Shown here piece by piece: positions 11,001 to 23,561 of a stretch of DNA of 64,000 bases (its first letter is position 1; each line of letters opens with the position of its first letter). Under the pieces are notes generated by a model, which saw nothing but the letters and a program-made list of their open reading frames with translations, did not search any database and was not told where the DNA came from. The stretch covers positions 11,180,501 to 11,244,500 of the forward strand of contig NC_051101.1 in NCBI RefSeq assembly GCF_901709675.1, given 5' to 3'. Source of the stretch: Syngnathus acus. Lineage: Eukaryota; Chordata; Actinopteri; Syngnathiformes; Syngnathidae. Both the position numbers and the translations under genes were made by a program.

Positions 11001-14000
11001 CTTTCGATTATTTTGCTGACATGAGTTCGTCTGAGTCCTGACATTGTATTCGTAGGAAGCAATAAGCTGGGGTCAAACTTTGCATTTTAAGATATTACGC
11101 TATTCTTTTTTCAGGCCTGATAGTCATTTCCAATCATTTTATTTTGTCAATGATAAAACTGAAAATATTATAATTACGTCATCTTTTGATATATATATAT
11201 TTTTTTTAATGACTTGTATTATCCATTGCTTCAGAATTATTTTTAAACACTAATTGTTTGTCTTTTAGATTCTTTTTCTTTTCAGTGTGGCCTTTGCATT
11301 ATTTATTGACATAAGGGGGCTGCACACATTACAAATAGGTCAAAGGGAAAAAAAGCAATTCTTCCTCTTTTCCATCCTCTTCATCAGGTCTGAGTGTATC
11401 CATTAATATCAAAGATTTCATTCTTTGATTTCATTCACGTGTGTTGCATCTCTGTCTTACACACCTCCTTTTCTCTCACACACACACACGCATCCGTTTT
11501 TAACCTCTTCAGAGGACATTTCATTTATTTATATTCCTCTTCGAGATTAACTCTTGTCTAAAGCTCTCATCATAAAAATGAATAACTTTAAAAAGACTTT
11601 TGTGTCTCCAAAATAGGGACAAACCACAACATTACAATCTCTACTGATTTATGTCCTCACATTCTCGGTAAAAAAAGAACAAAAACACACACACACAGCA
11701 TGGGTGTAGTATGCAACCCTGAGGCAGCCCTTTAGCACCAGTCGCGATGTTCCATCAGCAGGACGAACCGTAACTATTCCAGCACACCACTATGGAAATG
11801 CTCTCATGTTTTGTCAATACCGCTAAATCAGCTTTATTAACCCCCAGAGGACAGAGAGCTTCTAAACACACTTCTGTTATGAAGTAATGACGTGAACCCA
11901 CAATGAACCCATTACTTGATCCTATATATATTCTTTTATGTTCATCGAATGCGCTTTTAAAATAAAGCGATAAGTTGTTTCGGTTTCTGTGTTTTTATGT
12001 TGCCTCTGAAGTTGAAGCGATAGAAGAGTTAGCGCACTTGAGCCCCTGAGGCATCACGTGCCTGGTATGCCTTTTATTTATCTATCTGTAAAGGATAAAA
12101 AAACATGAGGTATAGTTATAGAAATTATCTACAGCAGTGCAGCTTTTATATGCTGTAGAAAAAAATTGTTTGGCATCAATTGCTTCGCTCTCACAACGGC
12201 AAAACCATTAGCAAAGTTTTAGCTAGCAACATCAGCAAAAAATGTTTACACTTCCTCTCAGTCATGTCTTATAATCGCATGGTCACTTGTTGCCAGGCAG
12301 AGGTCACATGGCTCAATCATAACTGCACCAGTAAAAAAAAGAAAAAGAAATTAAATTTAGATTAAAAAAAAAATAGCTTTGCTGTTTGAAGTGAGCAACA
12401 GCAGCGAACACGAAACAAAATGTCAGATCAGCACATGTTGAGCAAACTGTTGCATTTTTATTGGCAATAAAATAGATGTTGGAAAACTGTTCATCTGTAT
12501 CTGGTCAGTTGTATAAATGAGGCGGACTATGAAGTTGAGTGGGACTGAAGAGATAGAGACAGCGAGGTTGTCCCCGGGGTTCCTGCTCGTGTTTGTTGTG
12601 TGAAAACGTTGCTGCCGTATGTTTCACTTGGCTGTGACCTTTTAGAGATGTCGGGGATGCGGGAGTTGCGTGGGCACATGGGAAAATCTCTATTGCAAGT
12701 AAATCATCTTTAGGTCGAAGCCACCAGATATGGCATGCTAACCTATGCAAAGGTCATTCCTCCTGTGTACTCTTAAAGGTACAAGTAAAAAAATATATAT
12801 ATTATCACGGAATGCCTTGCTAACAAGAATGACAAATACAAAAACAATTCACTAATCATTACATTTTGATCGATAAGTGGGTCATGTAGGTCAGTCATGT
12901 AGGTCAGTAGAAATCTGTTGAATTTAATAGGTTGATCAGATTTCTTCGCAGCTTTAAAAAAAAAAAATATTTTTTTTCTTTTCCATTAAATATGATACCT
13001 TTTATTATGGAAAGAAATTTGTCATAGAGTATGTGTACTCCAATTAACAGACAAATAATGGCTCTAGGACTCTGCCATGTGGGACCCCAAAATGGCTATG
13101 TTCGATGTCACCGGCTGGTTCAATGAAAAATAATGGAAGTTCTGTTTCTGAACTTCAGCACCCTCCCCTCTCTTCCTTCTTTTGAAAAGCACCTACTGTA
13201 TCAGGAATAGGAAACAAATATAATATTTAAAAGACGGGAAAAAAAAACGGATGCATATCTCTTGTGTTTGATGAATAACAATGTCCTGAAGGCACCACAG
13301 TGAATTATTCATCTTTATGGAATCATTGTTTACCTTAACGAGAGCTGATTGCATCTACTCCCTTTCTTCAGTTTTCTTGTTTATCTATGATTCAATGACT
13401 TTGATAAATAGATGAGGGGAATGGCACAGAAGAATAAAATGCTTGCAAACCACAGAGATCGTAATTGGCGTCACACTGCATATTCTATAACTTGCTCACA
13501 TAAAATGTGTTAATTACATTTTTATTGCTACCTAAACAAAAGAGCAGTTATTCTTCTCAGTGGTGCGGGAATGAGTTTAGTTTCTTCAAACGTTAACACA
13601 ACAGTAGGTAAGACAAATGTGAGTCATGTAGGGAAAAAAACAACAACTCGTTTGTGTTGTTTACATCCTGGAGAAATAATCCTATTGAGTACTTGACGTG
13701 CCGAAGGAACTTGATTTAAGACAACAATTAGATTAGGCTGTAATTAGATGAAAGTAACAAAGTGAAAGCCGCATTGTAAATTGTATTTTGCTTGGTATTA
13801 CCAGTGAATTGATTTAAATTACCCTTTAAAGAGCCATTTGTGAATCAACTAACATTTTGTTTACATTTATTCTCTTGTTTTATGGAAGTGTTCTATTTTA
13901 AAATGCTGCTAATTATAACATTACCATATGATCATCCATATGGCTTCTTCTAATTGCTTCTCATCTGTCATTCCACACTGATAACAAGCTGTTTTTAGAC

Positions 14001-14800
14001 TTTTTTTTTTGTCTCCACAGTCCATTGTGCATGCTCAAACCTGAATGGAACAAACACAATTGAACATATAAAAATATCACCTGGACAGTTTCCATCGTCA
14101 CACTGTCTCAGTTGCCAACTTGATCACTGTCTTTCCTTTCAAGCGTGTTTATTGACTTAGTTTGCCCAAGATTCTGCGGTTAATCTGCCAAGACAACATT
14201 ATTATCATATCAAATGAATGCCAGGAACCTGTAGAGATTAATTGTTGCATTGAAGTTGAAAGTAGCTAACTTTAAGTGTGTGGAAGACTCTAATAGCTTT
14301 GGACTAGCATTAAGCTAAGCTAACAAGCTATATTAGATATGTTAAAATGGATTATACGGTATAGTTAACATATATTTTTGCAAGTGAGCCATTTTAAATG
14401 AATTATAACCAACATCCTGCCCATTTAGATGCCGCTAAAATAAAAATAAAAAAACAAATTAGCTAATTCTTGTTAGCAACTAAGCTAGTCTTAACATGCG
14501 AGCACAAATTTCTTCTTAGGATAATAACATTAAGGATTTTTATTGTTATATTATAACAAACAAAGTTGATAGGCTTTAAAATATCTGTTTATGAATATTT
14601 TTTGTCAAGTTTATTTACAAAGACCTTAATCACAGAATTTAGTCATTTTAATATAAAGTCTGTGTTTTACTCTCAACAAACCATCTCCTAACTGAACTGT
14701 ATATTAGTTTACTTTTTTAAAATAACTGCATATGCCACAGAGTCAATTTATAGGATTGATATTTATCCCGAGACATTTCCAACCGCTTGGTGAGCTGCGC
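11000..14800. other. Gene-free AT-rich DNA
   Basis: No exon, RNA gene or intact element was recognised. There are short CA tracts (11480, 11680), poly-A/T runs, repeated TAGCTAA/AAGCTAA words near 14270-14500, and a weak LINE-like motif on the minus strand near 11700-11755. Open frames such as 12505-12750 look like chance. Confidence 0.65.
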
Positions 14801-14819
14801 GATGAGCAATAAACAACAA

Positions 14820-15560
14820 TATTACAAGCTCGTAATAAAATCACAGTCTTGTATAACGTATTTATTCGCCATCCATTCGCTTGTGTGACGTGAACGCGGG
14901 CAAACAGTACTTCCAAATATGTCTAAGTGCAAAAGGATAATCCTGTTCACGCCCCTTTGCATGTACTCTTTGTCCCCCCGTGTTGCCCTTCCCCGCTCAC
15001 TGTGCGCGCACCTCACTCGCTTCCCATCTGTCGCTCCCTTGAAGATGGATGGCCGCGCGTCCGTCACCAGTAGTATCACACAATGAGAATGCATCGTCTG
15101 CTGTCGCCCGTAATAAATGCTTCTATCCGCGCGACTGTTCCCACTCATAATAGATGGCCCGTATCTCCACAGCTTCTGTTTATAAGATTATCGCAGCCCT
15201 CCGTCGTCCCCTAAACCCCGACAGGAGATGGAGAAATTACTTTATCGCTAGGGGGGCCCGAAAGTTATCATTTGTGAGGGAATTTGAGGAGCGAAAGCTT
15301 TGTGAATTGGCAGCCACGCCGCCGCTCGTGTGCTTATGCGAGCTTAAATTGGCGGCTGATTGCTCCGTTATGCTCTTTGAATGGCTGATGTGTTATTGAG
15401 AGAGGCCACCTGAAGGAAGGAGAACAAGATAAGCATCAAACACTTCTCCCTCGTCCTCATACCGCATCTCCATTCATCACCTTTTATCTGGTGATTTATG
15501 TGAGCGTACGCGAGTCATCGCGTGGACCTTTGCTTCACATCCGGATCGTTTGTGACTGTA
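14820..15560. promoter_or_regulatory. Candidate conserved non-coding element cluster
   Basis: A GC-balanced island with CpG-containing words and few homopolymers, running through ATTATAGATGGCCCG-like and CTTAAATTGGCGGCTGATTG sequence near 15150-15360. It has no convincing splice sites or conserved protein frame. Judged a possible enhancer of the neighbouring scratch gene from composition alone. Confidence 0.3.
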
Positions 15561-17280
15561 GCGAGTTCTTAACATAATTATGTGAATAATCCAGGGTGAT
15601 CAGCGGAGTAATATCAATATTACTTGAAAGTGTCAGTCCATAATGGACTGGCAAAATTTCATGAGTTGACCTTTAATGGGGAGATGATTCAATTTGGTTG
15701 AATATACTAAAAAGGGTACTGCAGTAGTTTTCTTCCATATAAAGTGCTGACGTTCCAGAATTCATTGTTCATGTGATTTATGGTGGAAAAAGTCGAAAAA
15801 GTCTTTTACCTGCAATGATTTAACAGTTGTGTATATTTTTGGCTACAGTCGGTAGAGAATAACCGTCATCGGGAAAAAAAAAATCTGTCCTTTTAGTCGC
15901 AAATGAATGCTCTTGCTATTTAATCAGAGAAGAGCTTGTCATGTGATAAGTGAACGTCTAGCGCAACAGAAAGAATCAGTCACCGCTCACCGTTGGGCAG
16001 CCATGCCAGTCATTATGAGTGCGTGCGTGCCTGGATGACATTTATTACTGCTGGTCACCGAGGGAGTCTGTTGACATTTGACCTCAGGCATGACCACCTG
16101 ACCTTAGCCCGACCTCGCTGTCTGGCTCGACCGGCGGAGCAGAGGGTCTCATTGGCTCGCACCAATGACTGATGGCCCTCTTCTGCTCACTTGGCTAAAA
16201 GCCTCGATCCGTTCGCTCCAAAACAGGGAGTGAGGAGACACGAGATGTGAACACCATGCTAAAACGGACATTTACAGGCTTTTGCGAGCTACGGCTAATT
16301 TATGAGTGTTACCAAACACTCAGTGCCAATGAATGCGAAAGCAGATGCATGTTGAAATAAAACACAGTCGTTTGTTTTGAGAGCAGAAGGCCAGCAGCTG
16401 ACCAACCATGCGTTCCCCATCGTGCACTTTTGGCCCAAAAAAAAAAACGATGACCAATATCTCATACTTGTCCAGCGTTCTGCCCAATGGCTCTAATTGG
16501 CCCACAACCTGAACACGGCTTAAATTGGCTGTTGGCCTCGGCTGTATGAGCAGAAGGGACACTTGGCTCTAGGCCATACCGCCTGCTCTGCTGCACTTGT
16601 CTATTAATGTCAACCTCTGTAGAGGTTTGCAGGAAATTCACGCAGAGAATTCAATGTTGGAAAAGAGTACTTGAGACATTAATGATATCGTGCCATTTAG
16701 TTAAGTACATAACATGATGCAATTATTGCATCGGACAACAGTTAAATGAAATCAGCCTGTTCCGATAAAAGCACACGTTAAGCATATGGAGCCGCAAGCA
16801 GATTGCTTCTGTCATACATCTCACATCATTTAACTGCACATCACGCCAGTTAGTCTTTGTCCTTGACCTGACTGATGGAAGCTCCTTTTCCACTTGCTGG
16901 AGTGGAGTGAAACTGGCAACTCACCTCATAAATCCTGCAAGGTGTCACCATGTTCTTTTTCTGTCTCAAAGTCTTTGCTAGCCTCGGGCCAGACTGGCTA
17001 AACTAACATGGTGGGCAGTGAGGCGCTTGTATTTGACGTCCTACGCCTCCGAAAACTTTTTAGCTTCTACTTATTATTACAGTACTTTATTCCCTTTTTT
17101 TTGTCTGGGTAAGTGTATTTTTTTACATGCATTGATAGAATTTTTTCAAAAATCCAGGTTTAGTCTTTTGCATTAGGAACTGGAGGAATCATTTAACAAA
17201 GCAAAATATCGCATTTTCTTAAAATGGCCTTGATGATGATCACTGAAAATATTCAATTCAAGCATAGTAGTGTGACCATG

Positions 17281-17359
17281 TGAAGAAACTATACAGTAAC
17301 ATGGGGCAGAGTACAGATCCCTGTGGAACTCCATATTTGATGACCTCAAAATTTAGAAT
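17281..17359 (-). repeat. LINE reverse-transcriptase relic
   Basis: On the minus strand a short frame reads EVIKYGVPQGSVLCPMLLYS, which carries the conserved reverse-transcriptase box (Y)GVPQGSVLxP of non-LTR retrotransposons. No longer RT frame continues on either side, so this is a small degenerate fragment. A Penelope-like hairpin has inserted immediately next to it. Confidence 0.5.
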
Positions 17360-17538
17360 ATAGAGAAGGATGTTGTACTAAGTTCAACTTGTTTTTCCTT
17401 TTTAATCACTTCACTGGTTCTTTTATATCAAACAAATTATTTTAGGTGCATTACCTGACATGTTTCGGCGGGTTCTTCCGCGCACCTAAAATAATTTGTT
17501 TGATATAAAAGAACCAGTGAAGTGATAGAGAAGGATGT
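17360..17538 (-). mobile_element. Penelope-like terminal hairpin insertion with 14-bp target duplication
   Basis: ATAGAGAAGGATGT occurs at 17360-17373 and again at 17525-17538, a 14-bp direct repeat. Between them are a 33-nt leader, a 43-bp arm (17407-17449), a 32-nt loop and the arm's perfect inverted copy (17482-17524), which ends exactly at the right-hand duplication. The minus-strand loop contains GCCGAAACATGTCAGGT, a sequence like the GAAAC-AU-GUC part of minimal hammerhead ribozymes in Penelope-like retroelements. The CUGANGA box is degenerate here (CGGAAGA). It is best read as a short non-autonomous or truncated Penelope-like terminus; the assignment is by motif. Confidence 0.55.
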
Positions 17539-18582
17539 GTTCGAGGCATGCAATTTTTAAAACTTTGAGTTGTCCTTGCTGCGGCTGGCACCCATTAAAC
17601 ATTAAGAATATATAATTACATTATAGATGAACTTTAATTTTAATATGCAGTATGTTTCATTAATTAAAGCACACTGTGAAATCATCCATATGTGCAGATG
17701 TCTCCTACGATGATTCACAGTGTTATCTTGACTGGGCACGTGTCAAGCCCTTCATGCGTTTTTTTTTTTTTTTTTTTCTCCACCGTGTACAATTAAAAAA
17801 AATGTATTTCCGTTCCAGTGTGCTCAACTGGTGGGAGTTTTGGTCTTCTGAAAACAGCACAGCTGCAGCTCTTTTCTCTGTAAGACGCTTGCGAGCCAGT
17901 GTAAGGAAACATCTGCGGGAAGCATTGCAGGGAAGCCCTGCCTCCTTGCCATCCCGGCGTTTCCCCGGTGAATGACGCTCTTTCAGGCAGAAATCACTCT
18001 TCCAAGCGGCCGTGCATTCTCAAGTGCTCCCCTGATCAAGGTCATTGTGCCGCGGTTACGAAGGCCGCCTCAGCCTCCACACGGCGAGCCGAGCGCTCTC
18101 CGGCCTCGAGACGGCAGTAAATTGAAGGCATGTTGGCGTCGCTTTTCAAGCAAGAAAAACTTTTAGTCTCTGTTAAGCGCTTATATTGAGCGTTATGATT
18201 TTAATGCCCTGCCAGAGCGCCACTAGCGTCCCATTCCATGCAGAGGTAACGCTGCCAGGGGACCCTCCACCGCCAGATGCGCTTTCATAAAAACAACTTG
18301 TGTGATGTCTCTTAATCTGTGGGAACTTCAATGACTTTATTTAAGCTTTTTTTTTTAAGGTGAACTATAGTTACTGGCCAATAGTCTTTCTTTCTGTTCT
18401 GTTCATACCCGTGCCAGTTATTTAGGCTCAGCTGCAAATTGATTTATGACTGAGACAACTTTGATACATTTTGATCAATTTCGTCATGGGCGCCCCCCAG
18501 AATTGTATTTATTAATTTATTATTTACATTTCATTCCATACATACAGTATGATTCCCTTCTTGCTCCATTTTACATATTGGA

Positions 18583-18620
18583 GCATGTGGTGAGCACGTC
18601 TGCCTCCCAGGCAAAGGATC
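18583..18620 (+). repeat. Short SINE-like fragment
   Basis: TGGTGAGCACGTCTGCCTCCCAGGCA resembles the tRNA-related head of a common teleost repeat (GGTTAGCACGTCTGCCTCACAG). Only about 35 bp remain and no box B is seen downstream; poly-T follows. Confidence 0.35.
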
Positions 18621-19154
18621 CGTTTTTTGTTTTGTTTTTTCAGTTTTTTTTTTTTTAAATCTCATCTACGAATAACCTGGCCCATCTGTCCATTTTTTTT
18701 TTTTAAATCAAATGTCTGTTTATCTTTAAAAGACTGCAATTGACTAACAACCCGATGATATTTGATTTTACATTCAAATGATGTGTGTTAGTAATAATAT
18801 TTGATAGGCCAGAAATTGTACCTGTCTCTTGTTGTTGTTCCTCAGAATATCTCACCAAAAAAAAAATGGAGGACATATTGCAGTGTGCTACTTGCTCTTG
18901 TCATTTCCTGTAAGTATCTTCAGGTTTTTACAATATTTTAGAATCAAATGAAATAGTAGATTTGTCAGCTGTGTATCACAAAAAAAGCTTTTTTTTTTTA
19001 TATGCAGTATATTTGCGTGTGCTGCTTCCCTGAATTGATGGATTACCTTGGTCCTCGCGTGTGCACACAAACACACCTCCAAGCATGTAACCGAGACAGG
19101 AACACAGGTGTGAGATGTAGGCTGTGATTATGTTTGTAATGAACACATAAACCC

Positions 19155-19192
19155 ATGTGTGTGTGTGTGTGTGTGAGTGTGTGTGTGTGTTG
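19155..19192. repeat. (TG)n microsatellite
   Basis: An interrupted TG repeat of about 17 units. Further short CA tracts are at 19310-19325. Confidence 0.9.
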
Positions 19193-20089
19193 AAGCATGC
19201 GGGGGTGGTAGTTGTCTGTGTGTTTTGAGAGAACCCCCTTTGCGTCTCAACATGCTCCTGCACTCTCTCTCCTATATACCCCAGATGGTGTTGGTGACTC
19301 ACTGACACACAAACACACACACATAGACGACCAGGCAGACATACAGTTTAGTAAGCAGCACGTTGCAGTGATGTAAATGCTTACAGATCGCTGACAGGAT
19401 TTGATTAATTACGCCTGATGACTGGAGCAGTTTTGCATTGGTGTTGAACAAAATGCATGATGGCAGATCTTGAATGGAAGTCATTTTTGTTCTGGTTTAA
19501 TCAACTCCACACTGACTCACCAGTTAAAGCCAGGGTAGACATGAACATTATTAGTAGTCGATGGAATTTGTGCTGCTGGGCCCTGTTTGTGCACAAAGAG
19601 GGATTGAATTAGAAAGTGTGAGGCAAAGTGGAAACATTATTTGACAACATCGTGGCAAGGAGTAGTAACTGTTATCCGGCTGTGTGCACTCTGACTCGAA
19701 TGAGGCTGTTGAAAGCAATGAAGGGCTGAAGACATCTTGAGCATTGTTTATGAACACAAATGGTGCAGCAACACATATAGACCGACAATATATATTTTTT
19801 TTTAATCCCCAGCAAATAAAAACACGAATATTGCTGCAGCTCACTTAGTTGTGAAACTCTTCTTTGTCAGATTTGGGGGATTACTTTTGTGAGGTTGCAC
19901 TGTCATTGACTGTCAGCCCCATGATGGTCACGCCGTAGGCCTCAACTGATTATATTTTCTGATTGTGTCTTTTAACAAGCCATCATATATTGTGCTGTTT
20001 ATTTGCTTTGCCCAGACAGCGTGAAACCAACAACAGAAAATAGCCAATCGAAAGGTACGCTTTTAACAAGGCACAAGCAATCGCCTCTA

Positions 20090-20660
20090 ACACTTCCTGT
20101 TTGGCTTGCGAGCGTCTCGGGGTATTACAGAGAGCAGCAAGTCTGACGGTAAGAAAGTTCCTTCCTCCAATATATTTCACTGCAAATCCAACAATTGCGC
20201 TCAAAGTAAGAATTACCGTGGCCTCTATTTGTTGGTCCGAGTGAGTAAATGGCTCCCTAAAGGCCGAGCGAAGCGACTGGCGAGACAATGGAGTATTTTA
20301 CAACTCCCTCCAGCCATTGGCACGGCTATTTCTAAAGCAGAGGCCGCCACTTTAGGCCACCGGCTCCCACATGGCTTCGTGGGCGGATATGGACGGACAA
20401 GGCAATTACAGTGTAATGCCATTTCTCCCCCTTTTCTTTACACACGCGCACTTACATGCATTCTAATCGCTCGACTCTTGTAGCGCAAACACATACGCTG
20501 CCCTTTGTCTCGGCTTAATCTGTCGTGTCATTAACCACACGTAATTAACTAAACGCATTATTTACTGTTGGATATTTGAAGCCTTTTGATTGGCCAGCCC
20601 ACCTTAGCATTAAACTCCTCCAGTCCAACGAGGGCTTTAATGTAAAATGTGATCTGATTG
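20090..20660. promoter_or_regulatory. Candidate conserved non-coding element
   Basis: A GC-balanced block with long non-repetitive sequence around 20270-20430. An open frame of 125 codons spans it but shows no recognisable domain and no splice context. CACGTAATTAACTAAACGC near 20538 contains a TAATTA homeodomain core. Regarded as possible enhancer DNA on composition and motif grounds. Confidence 0.3.
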
Positions 20661-23495
20661 TTTCAAAGGGGGGGGGGGGTAGATTTCAAAATGGTGAGTA
20701 AAGATGACATTGTGGCTGTCGGGGGGCTTTCTGGGTGAGTATCTGTGGGTGGTTTAGATCATCCCCGGACCCCTGCTGCTGCAGACTGCAGCCTGATAAT
20801 GATTGTGTTGAATAGCTGCATGATTATACCTCTTTCTGGGATATGTGGGCCCCTCGCCTCCCCTCTGCTTTTTGTCTCTGTGGAACTCTTTCTTTCATTT
20901 GTTCTCCTGTTTTTTTGTTTTTTTATGTTTCTTCTCTCAGTTGGACTCCCAATCATCCGCATCTTCAGACTTGAACTGCACTTTACGGCTGGATTTACAC
21001 TGCGGGTCTTTTTCCCGTAGTCGAGTCGGTTTATGTTGACTGTCGACCACAAGTGCCTCATTTGGGATATCACTGCGTTTACGTTTACTGTATAACTATA
21101 AAAACCTGGCTTGCGTGGCAATTTATTGATTCATTTTTTAAGAATTGATGTCGAAGTACAGATTATAGTTTGACGAGGAATTGTGTACTGTAAATGGCGA
21201 ACAACATATTTTGCCTTACATCGATCACACAACACACATTTATTGAAATTAGTCAAATATGCATTACAAGAAGGTTGTAAAAAAATATATATATATATTT
21301 GAAAACACCTTTTGATAATCTGCTTGGAGTAGCTGATTTGACAACTTTGATATCATAGCCAGAAAAGTAATATTATTTAATAACACAAATCAAAACCCTG
21401 TCCGCCTTGCCTTAATATATGGACATGATTCTTTATTTCTCGCAAGTTGACCTTGTTATGGCTTATAAGACAATGATAGATCCTGTTAGGTGAGCTCTGC
21501 TTTAACAAATGCATGCTGCACGCTGTGGTAAAGCCCCTCACCTGATTGGACCTTCATTGTCCTTTGTCTAATGTCTGCTGTAACCTTCTATTGTGGCTCT
21601 ATGATCTAATGCCTCACACACACACATGCACACACGCAGGTTTTGATCACAGGTTTTGTATACCAATGCTGCGTTCTACACACGGTCCTGCATAATGCAT
21701 GCTACGGTATTGAAATAAGCTAATGCTAATCTTACAGCATCACATTATTAGCTGCTAATGTATTCGGGGACACTATGAGCTGCTAATGCCCGGCCACTAT
21801 TAATGCTTAATGCTAATGCAGTAACAGTGAGAATCCTGAGCCAGCCCGCCCATCCAGGATTACGTGAAGCTTTATAATCCCTTGTTAGCAAGCGGCGGAG
21901 GCATACATCACACCTCCAAGATAATCTGTGTGACAGCTACACACCTCGACGTGTCCTCATCTACTCCTCTAATCTACTCCTTCGGGTTGGGGAGATGCTC
22001 CGTCAGCTACTTTGCTCATGATATGTACACACCAAGTTTCGTTTAAACTACTGCGTGCTGTGTTTTTGCCAGAAGGCTCTTACAGAGGCAACACGTACTT
22101 GACGTTTGGGTGGCGATTACTGTAAATTCTCTGAAGTGTGGTCAAAGAGAAATGGAACCTTTCATTACTGGGTTTTATTGAACAGAGCTCATTTATGTAG
22201 CTACACCATATTCCTGTGCGGTTTATCCGCGTAGTAAATCTAACCTCAATATAAGAGCTGTTTCATAACTAGACTTGATAATAAGAATATATTAAAAAAA
22301 TGGGGAAAGGGTGTTTAGCGCCATCATATTGGTTTATTTGTTCATTTAGCACAGCAGTCAATTTACAAGGCCCAAACATTTTTTGATTGCTCAATGTGTA
22401 GTGCTAGCAAGCCGCTTTCTGACTCACAGATGATGTAAGGACTGAGTAATCATAATTTTTCTTTTTTTTTAATTATTGTGAGTCAAACAACAAACTAAGA
22501 TCATAAATACCATTCGCTAAAACGTTGACTTTGTAGCGCCATGATTATATTGACTCAAATGGCAAAGACAAAAGCTTCAAAATCAAATCAATATACATGT
22601 ACAGCAAATTATTTCAATTGGTTGACAAAGTTCTATAGTAATGTTGCGTATTTTAGCTAAATAGCAACATGCTAATTCCAAAAATATTTTTTTACACAGG
22701 CCAAACATGATTTTACTGGTAAAAATCTCCAATTATTTTTTCCCCCAGCTTTATTAAGACTTTCTTTTTTATGTGTGTAAAAAAAAATAAAATTCCCTTA
22801 TGTACTTTCATAAACTAGCAAGCTAAACTTATAGTATGTGACTAGACACAAACGCAGTTTTCTGAGCCACGATAACAAATCGGTGCATGGAAAGCTGAGG
22901 AGGGTGATAGGAAGGGAGGGGAGGGGAGGAGAGGTGAAAGAGGGGTGATGCTAGGGATGAGAGGAGGTAAAAAGGAGGGAGAGGCGAGATAATGTACTGT
23001 AGGCTGATTAATGTCAAAGGCACTGAGTGCTGAATACTTATGAAGCCGACGTCAATGGAGCTTTCCCCCCGCAAGGTTACACCGGGGAAGGCTTGCGAGG
23101 GAAGGTGGAATCCGAAACAGAAAGAAGGCGATGCGGAAATGACCATGGCGGGCATCCTTGGTGTTCCCGGCTGACATACGTCACAAAGACAGACAGACAA
23201 TAAAAGCAAAGACGAGCAAGTGATGTTGAAAATCCAAGCACACAGCTGCTCAAGTGCTCCATCCATTGTCTTCATCCAGTAATGTCTTCAGTCAAGGATA
23301 TTTTTAGGTGTCAGCAGAATGATGTAAACAGTACATAATTTACGTCAAGAAATTCTTTGGAAGGCCCAAATCCATTCAATGTCAATTGATAGTACAGTTG
23401 AGAAGGTTCTCGGTTGGAATCTTCCGACAATTTAAGAACACACATGTTAGCATGAAGACTCTAAATTGCACACACGTGTCAAAATGACATGGATA
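20661..23495. other. Gene-free DNA
   Basis: Contains a 12-G run at 20668-20679, a CT-rich stretch (20850-20935), CA repeats near 21615, and a polypurine block (22885-22990) with three to four G-tracts that could fold as a G-quadruplex. The largest open frame (22829-23275, minus) owes its serine/leucine-rich translation to this purine block and is not supported. Confidence 0.6.
21715..21825. promoter_or_regulatory. Cluster of GCTAAT/TTAATGC homeodomain-type words
   Basis: Within about 110 bp there are five GCTAAT words and two TTAATGC words, e.g. AAGCTAATGCTAATC and ATTAATGCTTAATGCTAATG. TAAT is the homeodomain core. The spacing is irregular, unlike a tandem repeat, so it could be a homotypic binding-site cluster or a decayed repeat. 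Confidence 0.3.
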
Positions 23496-23561
23496 TTAAC
23501 TCATTCACTGCCGGTTAATATATTTGACGTCTATAACCGTCAATGGCACTGAATGAGTTAA
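23496..23561. mobile_element. 66-bp palindromic MITE remnant
   Basis: TTAACTCATTCACTGCC at the left end and GGCACTGAATGAGTTAA at the right end are inverted copies with one mismatch in 17. The middle contains GACGTCTATAACCGTCAATGG. The words match a widespread teleost repeat (AACTCATTCACTGCCATTGACGG...GACGTC), here in a short internally deleted form. Confidence 0.6.

Larger units (their letters stand above)
15561..20100. other. Gene-free DNA with repeat relics
   Basis: Apart from the LINE scrap, Penelope-like hairpin, SINE fragment and TG repeat listed separately, nothing codes. The 16.0-16.6 kb and 17.85-18.3 kb parts are less AT-rich and may contain regulatory DNA. There are long T runs at 17760-17777 and 18645-18656. 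Confidence 0.6.

Noticed and set aside
22829-23275. 148-codon minus-strand frame
   Set aside because: Its serine/leucine/proline-rich part comes from a polypurine block; no domain is recognisable.
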